This document shows, one piece after another, positions 24,602-35,451 of a stretch of DNA of 64,000 bases. The stretch is from contig NC_060885.1 in assembly GCF_014805685.1 (NCBI RefSeq), positions 14,213,632-14,277,631 on the forward strand, written 5' to 3'. A model generated the notes under the pieces. That model was not told where the DNA came from, made no database searches, and saw only the letters and a program-made list of their open reading frames with translations. The stretch is from Silurus meridionalis (Eukaryota > Chordata > Actinopteri > Siluriformes > Siluridae). Every line of letters begins with the position of its first letter. Position 1 is the stretch's first letter. The translations under genes were made by a program, and so were the position numbers.

Positions 24602-27600
24602 AATAGTAGTAGTAGTATACAATTGTGCAAGGATCCTGTCTTGAAATCTGCATTTTTTCTTTCTTCCTGTAGCAAGCCTTGCTTCATCACTCAAAGGAGA
24701 AAGAGGAATTCCAGGGCCTAAAGGTAAAGAAACTGGAAACATGTCTTTATAACTTGTCCTATGGTATAGTTATTTATCTTGTATGTGTCTACAATTCATA
24801 ATAGGACTTTTATTCAGTCTGTCATTGTCTTGTAAAGATTTACATATTAGAATAACTGTCATTTTTAGGTGATACTGGAGCTCAAGGAACCAAAGGTCTG
24901 TAGAAATTAAACTTTAATAAACTTTATTAATTGAATGAATTCTGTGCACAGGACTAACATTTTTAAATGCTTTTCAGGGGATAGTGGTTTCCCAGGGATG
25001 CCAGGTAGGAAATATTGAAGAAGGGGAACTGTTTCAATTTGATACATTCAAAAATGTCTGTTTTGGCATCTAATCTGGTTATGCAACATGTGCTGTAGGT
25101 TCTCCAGGAGTTACAGGACACCCAGGACCTGAAGGTCCAAAAGGACAAAAAGGAAGTCCAGGTAACTTCTGACTGTTTTTAAGAAAAAGATCATATTGGT
25201 CATATCATCCTACATATTTAACAACTGTATGAGCACTTATAAATAAAAAAGAATTAAGCAGGTTACTCTACTGTTATTTGTAGGCGAGCATGGTGCAGAG
25301 GGGCTACCAGGACTCAGGGGCCGAGATGGGTCACCTGGGCAACGGGGAGAGCCAGGATCTGCAGGCATTGGAGAAAAGGGTGAAAGAGGTCAGACGCCGT
25401 GGGCATCAGCAATTTGGGTTGCTTTAATACCTTCAGAGCTGTTTTATGACCTGCTTGTGGTCTGAAGAACAAATAGGTTTTTTGCCTGAAAACAGGCAAA
25501 AGGTTCATGTTAATTAGCAGTAAAATGCATTTTTCTGCCCTGTGCACAAGCTGAGCTGAGGATTGTACAAGGGTCCAGATTTGAGCATCCAAATATTTTG
25601 AAAAAAGGTCCTTAGCAAAGACAAATGTGTTTCCTGTTTTTTGTAAATCAAATATAATAGTCTTTGGCATTGAGACTTTTGACTTTTTTCTATTCTAATA
25701 CATATGAAAATGCATTTTAAATTTGACAAAATGTAAAGTGAATTATTTAATTTGATTTTTTTTTCCAGGCTCATCAGGGGAACCAGGAACTCGTGGACCT
25801 CCTGGCCCAGCTGGTCCACCGGGTCCAAAAGGTTTATTTAGATTTTATATAGTATTGTGGTATACTGATACTGTCAAATATACTGTCATATACTTATTTA
25901 TTATTCATACTTAATGTTTTATAGGTTACTTTATGATATTGTCAAATTAATATGCAGTGGTCAATTATGTCAACATAATTGTTGTAATAAAGTAACATTA
26001 TTGCTAACCTGCCTAATCATAATTGTTCTGCAGGTTCAGCAGGTGTTAATGGTCTTTCAGGCTTACCTGGTAGGCTAAATATCTACAATATATTATAAAC
26101 AATAATAAATACAGTCATCTGATATTTAAAAGGATAAAATGATGAGCCATGTTTTGACCTACCCAGGTGAACCAGGTCCACAAGGTTTCAGAGGAGAAGC
26201 AGGCCCTGCAGGACCTAAGGGTAAGCTACAAGGCTGTTATATATTATTAATTAAAATTTTATTACTGATCAGTTCAGGTGAATAAATTAAAGCAAGTGAT
26301 AGGGTGGCCAGTGATTGAAACATGAACATTATTTGATTCCTATTTTCTCTGCTAGGGGACAGAGGACCTCATGGACAACCAGGAATTAAGGGTCTGTAAT
26401 AAAGAATATTTCTATAATTTGCAAAATGCATACGAAAAAACTGCTAGTTCAAATTCATTTTCTTATAATGTATGCATGGATGTTTGTTTATTGTAGGTGA
26501 TCATGGTGAAAAGGGGGATCCTGGTGTACCAGGTGTGTGTGTGTGTTTCTATACATTGTAATATTCAAGAAAATAGTATTTTGAGTAATTAGTTTATTGA
26601 CACACACACTGTGTATTCTCATATGAATTACTTTCCTGACTGTACCTCTAGGCTTCCCAGGGGCCCCAGGAAAAACAGGACTCCATGGTGAGAAAGGAGA
26701 CAAAGGAGCAACAGGTAGGGAGTGACTGAACTTCTGAACATGAGACATTATCTGTCCATAAATGTATGTCATTGTTGTGGATTCATCCTACTGCTTTTGC
26801 TAAATGTTTGTTTACTTAAGTTTAGTCATGTTTGAATAGACTCTCTCAACCAAATGCAGTATTTATTAATTTTTTTTTACATTATTAGGGGCTTCAGGTG
26901 CAGATGGTGAAAAGGGTCAAAGAGGTGATTGACATTCTAGCAAATTGCAATTTTAACAGTCAGACAAGTACCACCTCATCATATTCATTTCTTTTATTCC
27001 AAACTCAAGGTGATCAAGGTCCTATCGGGATGCCCGGAATCAGAGGCCCAGCTGGACCACCTGGTGATACTGGACCTCAAGGTTTTACACTATGCAGTGC
27101 ACATACTTTCTTTTGTAGATCTTTCATGATCTTTCTCATTGATCATTTAAAACAATTTATTGGAAAGGTAATTTCTTTAAAGAAAAAAGCTAAATTGTTT
27201 AGCAGTAATCCTAAAAGATTAACTGAAATCCACATTGTGTATATTCGTGTCTGGAGAATGTTTTTGAGGTTCTTGTTTTAACCTGTTCCTATCATTTTTC
27301 TTTTATTAGGAGCTCAAGGGCTTCAGGGACCTCCAGGTAACTTGCAAAAAATGCATTAATGCGGTTTTTAAATAGCATTTTTTTTCATGAGTAATAATAC
27401 TCCTATTTTAAAATGTTGATCCTAAATGTTACCGATGGTATTGTCCTTCCTGTAGGCATTGCAGGACTTCCAGGACAACCTGGAGTTAAAGGTTTGTATT
27501 GATGCATTATAAAACACATGAAATGACCTACAATACTTCCTTCAAACGATCAGTGGTGTCTTAAATCTCACATTGTTTTCCAGGTGAAAATGGTGAACCT

Positions 27601-30600
27601 GGCAGAGTTATCAATGCAGGTAAAGCCTTAACCTTATTGTATAATATGATTTACATTATTATACTTTTTATATATAAATATATATACATACATATAAATC
27701 TATCAATATATATAAAGATTACCTATTTATATTTTACAATCTACAGCAGGTTCCAGTTCTGTGGCAATTCCTGGACCTCCAGGGCCAGCTGGACCACCTG
27801 GAACTGCTGGACCACCAGGACTGTCAGGTTGGTCAAAGAACACACTTTTTTCCTGCTAGATTCTACTTTTATTTAAACTGCAGGATGTTACATTATGAAC
27901 TGAGTTCATTACATTAATCCAATTTCTCTCACTACAGGCCCTGTTGGTCCTGCTGGAATTCCTGGCCAACCAGGTTAACAATTATTTTCTCGATAAATAT
28001 CCGCTACAGAAGTTCGTAATGTTTAGGATAATACATCAACGTTGTTTACTTTTTCTACCCTAAGAATGCACAGCTACATTTGACAAGGATACATGTTTCA
28101 GTTAGTTTTGCCTTAACCACCCCTTTATCTCTCCAAAACTTTACCTATCAGAGTAAGTTGAATGAAAAATTAGTAGAAAATGGTTGCTCTGTTTAATTTG
28201 CACACTTTAAAGTGTATCACGTATCACTTTTTATCTTTCGAATTTCCATTTCATCTGGTCATCCAATTGTCTGTACAGGTCCTAAAGGTGATAAGGGTGA
28301 GCAAGGAGAGGCGGGGGTCACAGTGGAAAGATCAGAGAAAGTTACTTCAGTTAGAGGAGAAAGTAAGAAACACTTCAAAAGTGAATTTTAAAAAGACATT
28401 CAGAAAAATGCTAAAGTTTGTTCGGTGTACCTGTACCCTTTTAGGAAACTATGGCTCTTTAGATGCGCCTCAAGTTATTCAGGGACCACCAGGGCCACCT
28501 GGTCCCCCGGGACATCCTGGAGCTCCAGGTATATGACCATTATCAGTGAATGCAAGATGAAAAGAAGTGCACTTTAATAATCATGGTTTCCTGTTGGTAT
28601 TTAACTGTTTCCCATAGACACACATTACAGTTTTAGACACACATCACACAAAACAGTTTTATATAATTTTATAAGTACAGGGTAAAACTGATGCAAGGAA
28701 AAATTGTCTACTTACACCATCATGTATCATTTTTTATCTTTATCTTTATGAAAATTCATGTTAGATGATGAGTAGCTCCATAAACACTGACTTGAAATAC
28801 ATCATTGTAATGACACTTTGTTTGTGTTGTCATTATCTACTCCTCATCCTCAACATTTCAGTGATGTTTTGTAGGATATGGCACACCTGGCCCAAGAGGT
28901 GAGAAAGGAGTGAAGGGAGAGCCAGGGAGCTTTGTGCCCAACTCAGGTGTGCTATCTTACTGTTGTCAGATTATGCTACAAGGTGCTAATTTGTAATATT
29001 ATGTAACCTAAATATTGTAATGTTTCTGACATTTGTGTTTATAAAATCATTGCAGGAACATTTTTTGCTGGGCCACCAGGACCACCCGGACCTGCAGGTC
29101 CTAAAGGAGACACAGGTGAATCTTCAGGGTTTTTGTCAGTTTGTTTTGTCAGATTGAATAAATTCCTTAGGTATTCTCAGGATTTTTGATGGTTATAGCT
29201 TTCTATGTGCATTCTAACATTTAATCATTATTTTAGGACCACAAGGACCTAGAGGATACCAAGGTGTGTAGCCCTGTTAGCACATTCATGAATGGACAAA
29301 TAGGTCTCATGCTTACTCATGGGTCTATATGATTTATATTTGTTATTTGTCCTCTATAGGAAATGCAGGTCAGCCTGGCCTACCTGGAAGACCTGGCGCA
29401 TCTGAAGTCAGATGTAAGTTTAGAACAGTTTATTTTTGTTGTGAATGCTATGTAGATTCACTACTCTCTCTGGGCATATTGTTATTACTATCTTAAGACC
29501 TACAGTAGGTGTTTTCTTTATAATGTTAACTATCATGAAAAATGATGTGAATTATCATTGTTGCACATTTACAATTGTATTTATTATTATTATTTGATTT
29601 ATAGTGCATGTAGGACTAAATACACAAATGTGATATTTTATAGTCTCAGAGCAAAGTGGAGTTCAAGGTCCACCTGGGCTACCTGGACCTCCAGGGCCAC
29701 CAGGTCAACAGGGTGCTAAAGGTAACATGCCTTATACATCTTTCGAGTTGTATGAACATAATTGAATATTATTACTAACCAACTGACATTTTGTGTTTTA
29801 CAGGAGACAGTGGAATTCCTGGTGCTCCAGGGATCCCAGGAACATCAAGAGGTAAAACCTTTACTATAAATAAACCTGTAAGATTTACAATATTACCATG
29901 TATTGCTTGCCATAAATGTAGAATTGTGTCCTCTTAACAGGCTCAGGTTCTGTTGGAGTTCCAGGGTCCCCAGGGTCCCCAGGACTACCAGGACCTCCTG
30001 GACCACCTGGCTCTCCTGGACATTCTGGATCTACTGCAGATTATCGTCGTTTCATTGTTGACTACATGCAGAGTAAGTTTGTCAGCCCAAGATCCAACAT
30101 AAATATTACATTTGGAGGACCAATTTTGTCATGCATTTAAACAAATTGTGCTGAAAACCTCAGGTGACAGCATGAGGCAGCATTTGTCTGGTTTCCAAGG
30201 GCCTCCTGGTCCTCCAGGGGCATCAGTGTCTGTTGAGGAGGTGGCATCTCGAGTTATTGCATACATTCAGCGTAAGTCCAGATCCTTTCATGAATCTCAT
30301 GTGACACTACAGAAATTTTTTTTTATAGATTTTATATTTATAGTATTTCTAGTATGCAGTTTATTAATTGATTTCTTGTTAATCTCCCAAAAATAATCTA
30401 TAGTGCTATTGTTCCAGCAAACCTCTGTAACCAAATAGCTATATGTGGATATACTGTAGCTTGAAAGGTATTGCAATGGAGTAAATCTGAAGATCCCCAA
30501 AGTAAATTATTGGGATATTTGCGTTTCCTGTTATGTAAATGTTATGTTCTACTTTCAATTAAAAACCTTTAATTACAAAGCATTTTTTGCAGATTATTGA

Positions 30601-33201
30601 ACAAAATTTGTATTTAACTTTAGAATACCATATAGCGCTCTATGTGCACAACAATTTCTCAATATTAATGTTGAAAAAAAGTTAAACCAAAATTTGTTCT
30701 AGGCTCTGGATTAAGTGGATCCCCTGGTCCTCAAGGTCCTCCAGGCCCTGCTGGCTCTGTATCTGTATCTGCTAATGAAATTATTGCGTTATTACAAAGT
30801 AAGTGTTTTGTGTCAGACATTTTGTATTCATGACATTATTATAAAACTTGCTAAACAACAACTGCTTTTTGATGTTTGTTTAGGAGATGATGTTAGGCGG
30901 TATGTGATTGGCCCTCCAGGACCACCTGGCCCTTCAGGAAGTGTAAATCTAGCCAACTTTGACACACAGGAAGTGGCAAACTATGTTCTGAGAATCATGA
31001 ATGGTATGTCATAATCTCAAAAGGATCATTCCAATTAATGATCAATTAGTTTGACAATCTTTTCACAAAATAATAATCAGTTGAATATTTAGAAAATGTT
31101 TCTCTTGGTGTTTAGAACGAGGGTTGATAAATAGACCTGGACCCCCTGGTCCTCCTGGCCCACCTGGACAACCAGGCTCCACTTACAGTGACATCACTGC
31201 TTTGATTGAGAGTAAGTCTGGATGTTTATTGACTGTCCTCATTATTCTGGTATTCAGTTACTTTTTTTTTTTTTTTTACATTTGTTGACATAACACATGT
31301 TCTGATGAAGGGTCAGGGCTTAGAACAGGTCTTCAAGGACCTCCCGGTCCTCCAGGAAGACCAGGCCTACCTGGTCCAGTTGGTCCTGCCGGAACCCCAG
31401 GCTTTTCAAGCTCAGGATACAGACTTGAAGACATCCAGTCCTACATACAAAGTAAGTTCCTCCTTTTACACATTATTTGATCTTGTAAAATTATGCAATG
31501 TAATAATCATGAAAATAAACCTGTTTGTTTCTTTTTAAACCACAGATTCTGGTTTACAGGGAGCCCCAGGACCCCCTGGCCCTCCAGGACCTCAGGGGCC
31601 TGCAGGAGACTCTAGGGCACTTGCATCCTATGACAGAGCCAATCAGAGAGCACACATTCGTGCTGAGCTTCAGGAGTATCTCAATAGTGAGTTCATCATT
31701 TTGCCATATTGTATGTGTATTACCTTTGTTCTTGGGTAGTCCATAAAAGAAATAGATAATGATTTCAATCAGTAAACAATATATCAATAAGACTCCATTT
31801 ACATCTGAACGTTACACTTGCAGTTACACATGTGGCTAAATGTGTCTTTGTTTAGCCAGATTAAAATAAACTGTACAGGTTCTGGTTTTCTTTACAAACA
31901 ATCAGAAGCAAAGGCTATAACATATAAGGTTCTTAAATTTCAGCCTCATCAAACAATTCAATGAACTTTTGTATTCTTTGGATTGGGACAGTCACATCCT
32001 GGAAGAGACCACTCTGTCAGATCTAACTTTGTATTGATTTACAGCAATGCTTGCCTCTAACTGGATTTAGACTTTAAACAGTAGAGCCACTGGTTTGTCA
32101 TTTAATTTGTCAACTGTCTGTAGTTAGCTAGCATTATTTATTCAAGCTACACTGTAAAATAAATATAATTCACATGATTCAACTGAGCCAGAGAGTTAAT
32201 TCTTCCTTACTGGATAAAACCTTAATGCTCACAGTGCAACACAATTGGATCCTAGTGGTATAAAGATTTTAGTGATATATTCTTGAAGACACGTTGTCAA
32301 GGGTTTTATCAGTTCAATCCTGTCAGGTTCATTTATGTTCATGGTTAAATCAGTGCAATAATATTGACTAAATTCTTTACAGGTGACACTATGCGAAGGT
32401 ACACCTCAGGCCTCCCTGGACCCCCTGGCCCTCCAGGACCTCGTGGTGAAAAAGGAAACTGTGGTGATTCTACATACAGTGCGGGTGGGGGTTACTATGC
32501 TACTGACCGTAATGGAGTCAGGTTGGCTGAGGCAGACTACTCCAATGTTGCACTGAGAGTGACTGACTACATTCAGAGTGAGTAAAGTCAACTTGTTGTT
32601 TTAAAAGTTTTTTATATAGAAGCTTTAATTTCTCAATGAACTAAACTTTCCATTTTCCCCCATCAGGGCAGGGTCTACTGCAGAAATTAATGATAATTAT
32701 TGGAGATCTCATTCTATGGGAATCCAGGGCCCTCCAGGTCCTCCTGGTCCACCTGGCCATCCTGGACACAGCCGTGTTTTTGCTGCTTATGGGAATGTCA
32801 CTACAGATCTCATGGATTTCTTTAGAGTGAGCACCTTTACTGTAACAGACACTCTAGACACTTTATAATCGAAGATATCGACTGAAGGTCAGACAAGACC
32901 ACATATATAAAACATAAACTTTGTGGAATAACAGAAAAAGTATACACTTTTGAATCCTATTCCTATGGAATGGAAGGGATGGCATTACTGTTTATCGGAG
33001 TAGCACGTATTAATCATGTGTATTTGAGTTTAGAAGAAGGAAGTTAGTGGTTTCCTCTGGCTGGGTTACGCTGCATTGGGATGTAGCATGAGTAGCAGAT
33101 CAAAAAGATGAAATTGCGCTTCTATGTGTTTTTGTGGAAGCACATGCTAGCTTAAACTCTCCCAGGTTGTGTAACTGTCATGTGATAGAAAAAGTATAGA
33201 A

Positions 33202-33232
<31 letters not shown>

Positions 33233-34820
33233 TATAAAAAAAAAGCTTTAAGAAAGAAAATACTGCAAACATTTTAACTGTATTTTTTTTTTTTTTTTTT
33301 TTTGTATGTACTGTGCTAAGAAAGCTGACTCTAGTTCCCATGTTCTGCTTGCGTACTTGTCTATAGTCATCGGTTAAATGTTTAAGAGAAAGTATGGCAG
33401 AAATCACACCAGCAAACTGCCTGCTTTTGCTGTTCATTTAGTAGTGTTCTCAAACTATCTTTTATTTTTCCAGTACATGGCACTATTCCAGGTCCACCTG
33501 GCAGGCAAGGACATAAAGGAGAAAGAGGATACCCTGGACCTAAAGGAGAAAAAGGTACATCTGTATAATATTGTCATGTTACTTCTAGCTTTGAGCACTT
33601 TAAGATAAAAGAGAAACATTACTGGAAATCAATCTTGTTATAGTAGGCTCTCATACATAGAAATGATTGGGGCGGAAATGCTAACCGATGTTCGAGATAT
33701 GATTATTTTGGGGAATTATGTTACTTTTTATTCACAGGGGAGGTGGGAAGACAAGGCATATCTGGTATTCCAGGACCAACAGGTCCAGAGGGGCCAAGGG
33801 GACAAAAGGGTGAGAAAGGTGAGGTATAGACACTGCAGTCATATATCTCTGTGCCCTGTTTGTTCCAAATCATTTTATGGCCCTTGATACCTGACCACTG
33901 CCAGACTATAACATTTTGAAGTACATTTGTAATGAGACACTGCATTTCTTTAAAGTCAGTCTGACCAAAATAAATGATAATGCAATAAATAAAAAGTAAT
34001 TGTTATATTTTCAATGAAATTTGCTGGAGTTGCCATGTTTAGCTTATTTGCTGGTCATATCAGTTGTTGGGGAAGACAAACAAGCTGAAGAGTTTAGTGG
34101 TTTGATCCCTGCTGTTAGGACATTGTTCTCTTCGATTGGAAATGTTTTTGGAGAAAAGGCATTGGCTTAAATGGCAGAACAATATAATCACTAAAGATGT
34201 TGGTATGGTTTCTAGGAGTTATTTAATTAAATATACCAAAATGTAGTGAATGATGACTTCCACAAATGTGCATCTAATGGTCAAAAATCAGAGACATCTG
34301 ATCATCACACCTATATGTGGTTTCTTCACAAACTGTTACCACATCATTGGCGGCACACCATTATATGTGTCTATATGCAATAGTAGCAACATTTCCCTGG
34401 AAAGCAGGGGGGGGCACCATAACTGTGCACAAAACAAGATCCATAAAAACAATTTGACACAGCAGGTGTGAAGTATCCTCTGCAGCACTCTTACCAAAAT
34501 CTCACTAGAACACTAGAAGGATGGTGACATCTGAAATGGGATGTTTATAAAGCACATATGGGTATGATGGTCAGCTGTCCACAAACATTTGGCCATATAG
34601 TGCAACCCAGACTGTTGTTTGATTTGTGTAGGTGTGTTACAATAAAAAAAAAAGATAATTGTTCAAATAAATTGTATTTCCAGGCTCAGATAACTCAAGT
34701 TTCAGTATATGAGTATGACTTCAAAGTCACCCCAGTCTTTTTAACTCCTTATTTTCATGTGTTAACATTTTTACAGGTGAAATCCAGATTGGTCGCCGGA
34801 GGAGGAGTCTTGGCGTGTAA
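16798..34820 (+). CDS. col17a1: Collagen alpha-1(XVII) chain (BP180)
   Basis: Fifty-four coding exons, all splitting codons after base 1. Cytoplasmic: 16798-16852, 17210-17257, 17475-17582, 17843-18100, 18231-18278, 18533-18562, 18759-18806, 19152-19298, 20063-20235, 20453-20527, 20634-20711, 20814-20966, 21704-21793, 21953-21997. Membrane and linker: 22880-23026, 23282-23515. Then Gly-X-Y exons from 24673 to 33818 (listed in separate entries) and the last exon, 34777-34820. About 1,500 residues; human has 1,497. The start encodes MDALTRQ…, followed by [17 protein letters not shown], nearly the human N-terminus; an in-frame TAG precedes it. The end is GRRRRSLGV, like the human basic tail. It is a type II membrane collagen of hemidesmosomes that binds integrin alpha6beta4/plectin inside and laminin outside. 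Oddities: frame is lost by one base in exon 20063-20235 and again around 32667-33474. Every other exon fits, so the gene looks functional or only just damaged, or the assembly carries small indels. Confidence 0.92.
17392..17461. repeat. (TG)n microsatellite next to a col17a1 acceptor
   Basis: About 35 TG units ending 13 bases before the col17a1 exon that starts at 17475. The polypyrimidine stretch of that acceptor (TTTCTCTCCATCAG) directly follows the repeat. Confidence 0.95.
19510..19745 (-). repeat. Teleost dispersed repeat, minus orientation
   Basis: Read on the minus strand, this carries the phrases 'tgtgacaatgcc' and 'gttaaagctgttatacaaa', and then the 'gaaccttt…ggttctttt' part of a repeat family common in fish genomes. 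A plus-strand copy of the tail unit is at 42920-43020. It lies in a col17a1 intron and is non-coding. Confidence 0.45.
20063..20235 (+). other. col17a1: col17a1 exon with a one-base frame break
   Basis: The neighbouring exons need this exon to be a multiple of three, but it is 173 nt. Entering from the exon 19152-19298 in phase 1 gives V-S-P and then an off-frame reading that reaches TAG near 20190. The conserved reading ([17 protein letters not shown], as in human YDATILDANLP) starts at 20073 in another frame and leaves correctly in phase 1. The break therefore lies in the ten bases 20063-20072 (TCTCGCCCAG), consistent with one missing base. Confidence 0.7.
22022..22793. mobile_element. hAT-like non-autonomous repeat (col17a1 intron)
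   Basis: The left end AGAGATGGCAAAAGT and the right end ACTTTGTTACTTCCCATCTCT are imperfect inverted repeats. Internal phrases (aagtacagatact, ctcaagttaaat) match the family seen at 59669 and 62644. The 64-codon ORF inside has no recognisable domain. Confidence 0.55.
22880..23026 (+). other. col17a1: Transmembrane-domain exon of col17a1
   Basis: This 147-nt exon encodes a short charged lead, the Cys-rich [16 protein letters not shown] stretch and a hydrophobic Leu-rich segment ending FGLIAL. It lies at about residues 453-501. The [13 protein letters not shown] signature is nearly identical to human COL17A1. The type II anchor places everything before it inside the cell and the collagen domains outside. 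Confidence 0.95.
23282..23515 (+). other. col17a1: NC16A-like linker exon of col17a1
   Basis: This 234-nt exon starts right after the membrane segment with [17 protein letters not shown], a heptad-like helix matching the human EEVRKLKARVDELE start of NC16A. It continues with a non-collagenous sequence to [11 protein letters not shown]. With the start of the exon 24673-24723 ([12 protein letters not shown]…), the non-collagenous linker is about 90 residues before the first Gly-X-Y triplet. In mammals this region is the shedding site and the major bullous pemphigoid epitope. Confidence 0.85.
23549..23596. repeat. (CA)n microsatellite
   Basis: A CA tract with two interruptions, starting about 30 bases after the donor of the col17a1 linker exon. 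Confidence 0.9.
23770..23853. repeat. (CT)n microsatellite
   Basis: About 40 CT units with one TAT interruption, in a col17a1 intron. It makes the following TTTAACAG look like an acceptor, but the sequence after that runs straight into a stop. Confidence 0.95.
24519..24613. repeat. (ATT)n/(ATC)n trinucleotide tract
   Basis: A compound ATT/ATC/AGT tract about 60 bases upstream of the first collagenous exon of col17a1. Confidence 0.9.
24673..29851 (+). other. col17a1: Proximal collagenous exons of col17a1
   Basis: Twenty-six small exons of Gly-X-Y repeats, mostly 27, 36, 54 or 63 nt and all phase 1-1: 24673-24723, 24869-24895, 24978-25004, 25099-25161, 25284-25388, 25769-25831, 26034-26069, 26167-26220, 26356-26391, 26497-26532, 26652-26714, 26889-26924, 27010-27081, 27310-27336, 27456-27491, 27584-27619, 27750-27827, 27938-27973, 28279-28362, 28445-28528, 28875-28946, 29056-29115, 29237-29263, 29360-29413, 29644-29721, 29804-29851. 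Most begin with the last two bases of a Gly codon. They form the long COL15-like triple helix, broken by short non-collagenous pieces such as [10 protein letters not shown] near 28333-28360. The exon boundaries are from acceptor/donor consensus plus unbroken Gly periodicity. Confidence 0.88.
27744..27750 (+). other. col17a1: NAGNAG tandem acceptor in col17a1
   Basis: The acceptor of the exon starting at 27750 reads CTACAGCAG|G. Use of the first AG (27745-27746) instead of the second (27748-27749) would add one codon without changing frame. Both are plausible acceptors, so a one-residue isoform is expected. Confidence 0.6.
29941..32577 (+). other. col17a1: Distal modular ectodomain exons of col17a1
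   Basis: Eight exons (29941-30072, 30164-30271, 30703-30798, 30884-31003, 31116-31211, 31311-31451, 31546-31686, 32383-32577) share one plan. Each has a short entry, one Gly-Pro-Pro-rich run of 3-12 triplets, then 10-40 non-collagenous residues ending in an amphipathic tail such as DYMQ, AYIQ, IALLQ, SYIQ or EYLN. The codon at every junction starts with A, G or C of a polar residue. The pattern implies exon-by-exon duplication of a collagen-plus-helix unit, as in the mammalian C-terminal ectodomain. Confidence 0.8.
32667..33554 (+). other. col17a1: Last col17a1 region with alternative acceptor and phase mismatch
   Basis: Two acceptors 17 nt apart precede the exon ending at 32826. The first (exon start 32667) gives RQGLLQ, identical to human, but then the frame of the conserved [16 protein letters not shown] is missed by one base. 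The second (CTGCAG, start 32684) enters that frame cleanly. The exon then leaves in phase 0 after …DLMDFFR, while the next exon (33474-33554; [18 protein letters not shown]) needs phase 1. The last exons 33738-33818 and 34777-34820 agree with the phase-1 frame. At least one base appears to be missing at the 32826 donor (AGA|GTGAGC). Confidence 0.6.
33200..33303. repeat. (AT)n and poly-T tracts
   Basis: An AT dinucleotide run at 33200-33225 and a poly-T run at about 33281-33303, in the col17a1 intron between the exons ending at 32826 and starting at 33474. Confidence 0.9.
34276..34600. mobile_element. MITE, second copy of the GTGGACA family
   Basis: The left part carries 'atggtcaaaa' and 'catcacacctatatgtgg'; the right end reads ATGGTCAGCTGTCCACAAAC then ATTTGGCCATATAG. 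These are diverged inverted termini of the same family as 11556-12026. It lies in the last intron of col17a1. Confidence 0.65.
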
Positions 34821-35178
34821 AAGCTTAACTTTTGTTTTGTTCATCAAAACCCTCTCTCTTCATGGTGGCTTTCAGGTATATAGTGAAGCAGTCTAGAAGG
34901 GGAAAGCATGCAACATGTATCCTAGCCAAAGTCTGTTCAGCAGGCCTGATGTAGTGCAGTTTCTCAATACACATTACGTACACAATATTTAATCCATATT
35001 TCCCACATTATCAGTCTTCCTAACTACAGATAAATACATTTTGTACTTTTAATGGTTTTTTTGTTATTTGTTTAATGCAGAAGTAGTTTTATACTTTACT
35101 AGCCTACACATGGAACATTTAATATTCTTCAGCACTTTTTGAATTTGTGTAGCCTAAAAACGTCCTTGCACTCCGAAT

Positions 35179-35184
35179 AATAAA
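35179..35184 (+). terminator. col17a1: Poly(A) signal candidate of col17a1
   Basis: AATAAA about 360 nt after the TAA stop at 34818-34820. A second AATAAA at 35303-35308 is an alternative. Either one ends the col17a1 transcript just before the 3' end of the opposing slk transcript. Confidence 0.5.
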
Positions 35185-35445
35185 ATAATGTAACATAATT
35201 CGGCACAACATAAGTGTAACTTTTACTCGACTTCAATGTTTCAACCTTTTTTTTACTCAAAATTTTGTTTGAACTAAATTTGGAACTTGTTTATTAAAAT
35301 TTAATAAAATATTCCATGATTTACATGAATGCCTTTAAGAAGGTATAATTTTACACAACAACCTGTAAAATGAAAAGTGAATCTTCAGAACATATATTTA
35401 CACAAAACACACAAAAAAGAAATGTGTAAAATACAATGAGAAGAT

Positions 35446-35451
35446 TTTATT
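35446..35451 (-). terminator. slk: Poly(A) signal candidate of slk
   Basis: TTTATT on the plus strand is AATAAA on the minus strand, about 1.76 kb downstream of the slk stop. If used, 37205-35430 is the slk 3' UTR. That stretch holds no convincing ORF or domain on either strand and no clear repeat. Confidence 0.45.
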
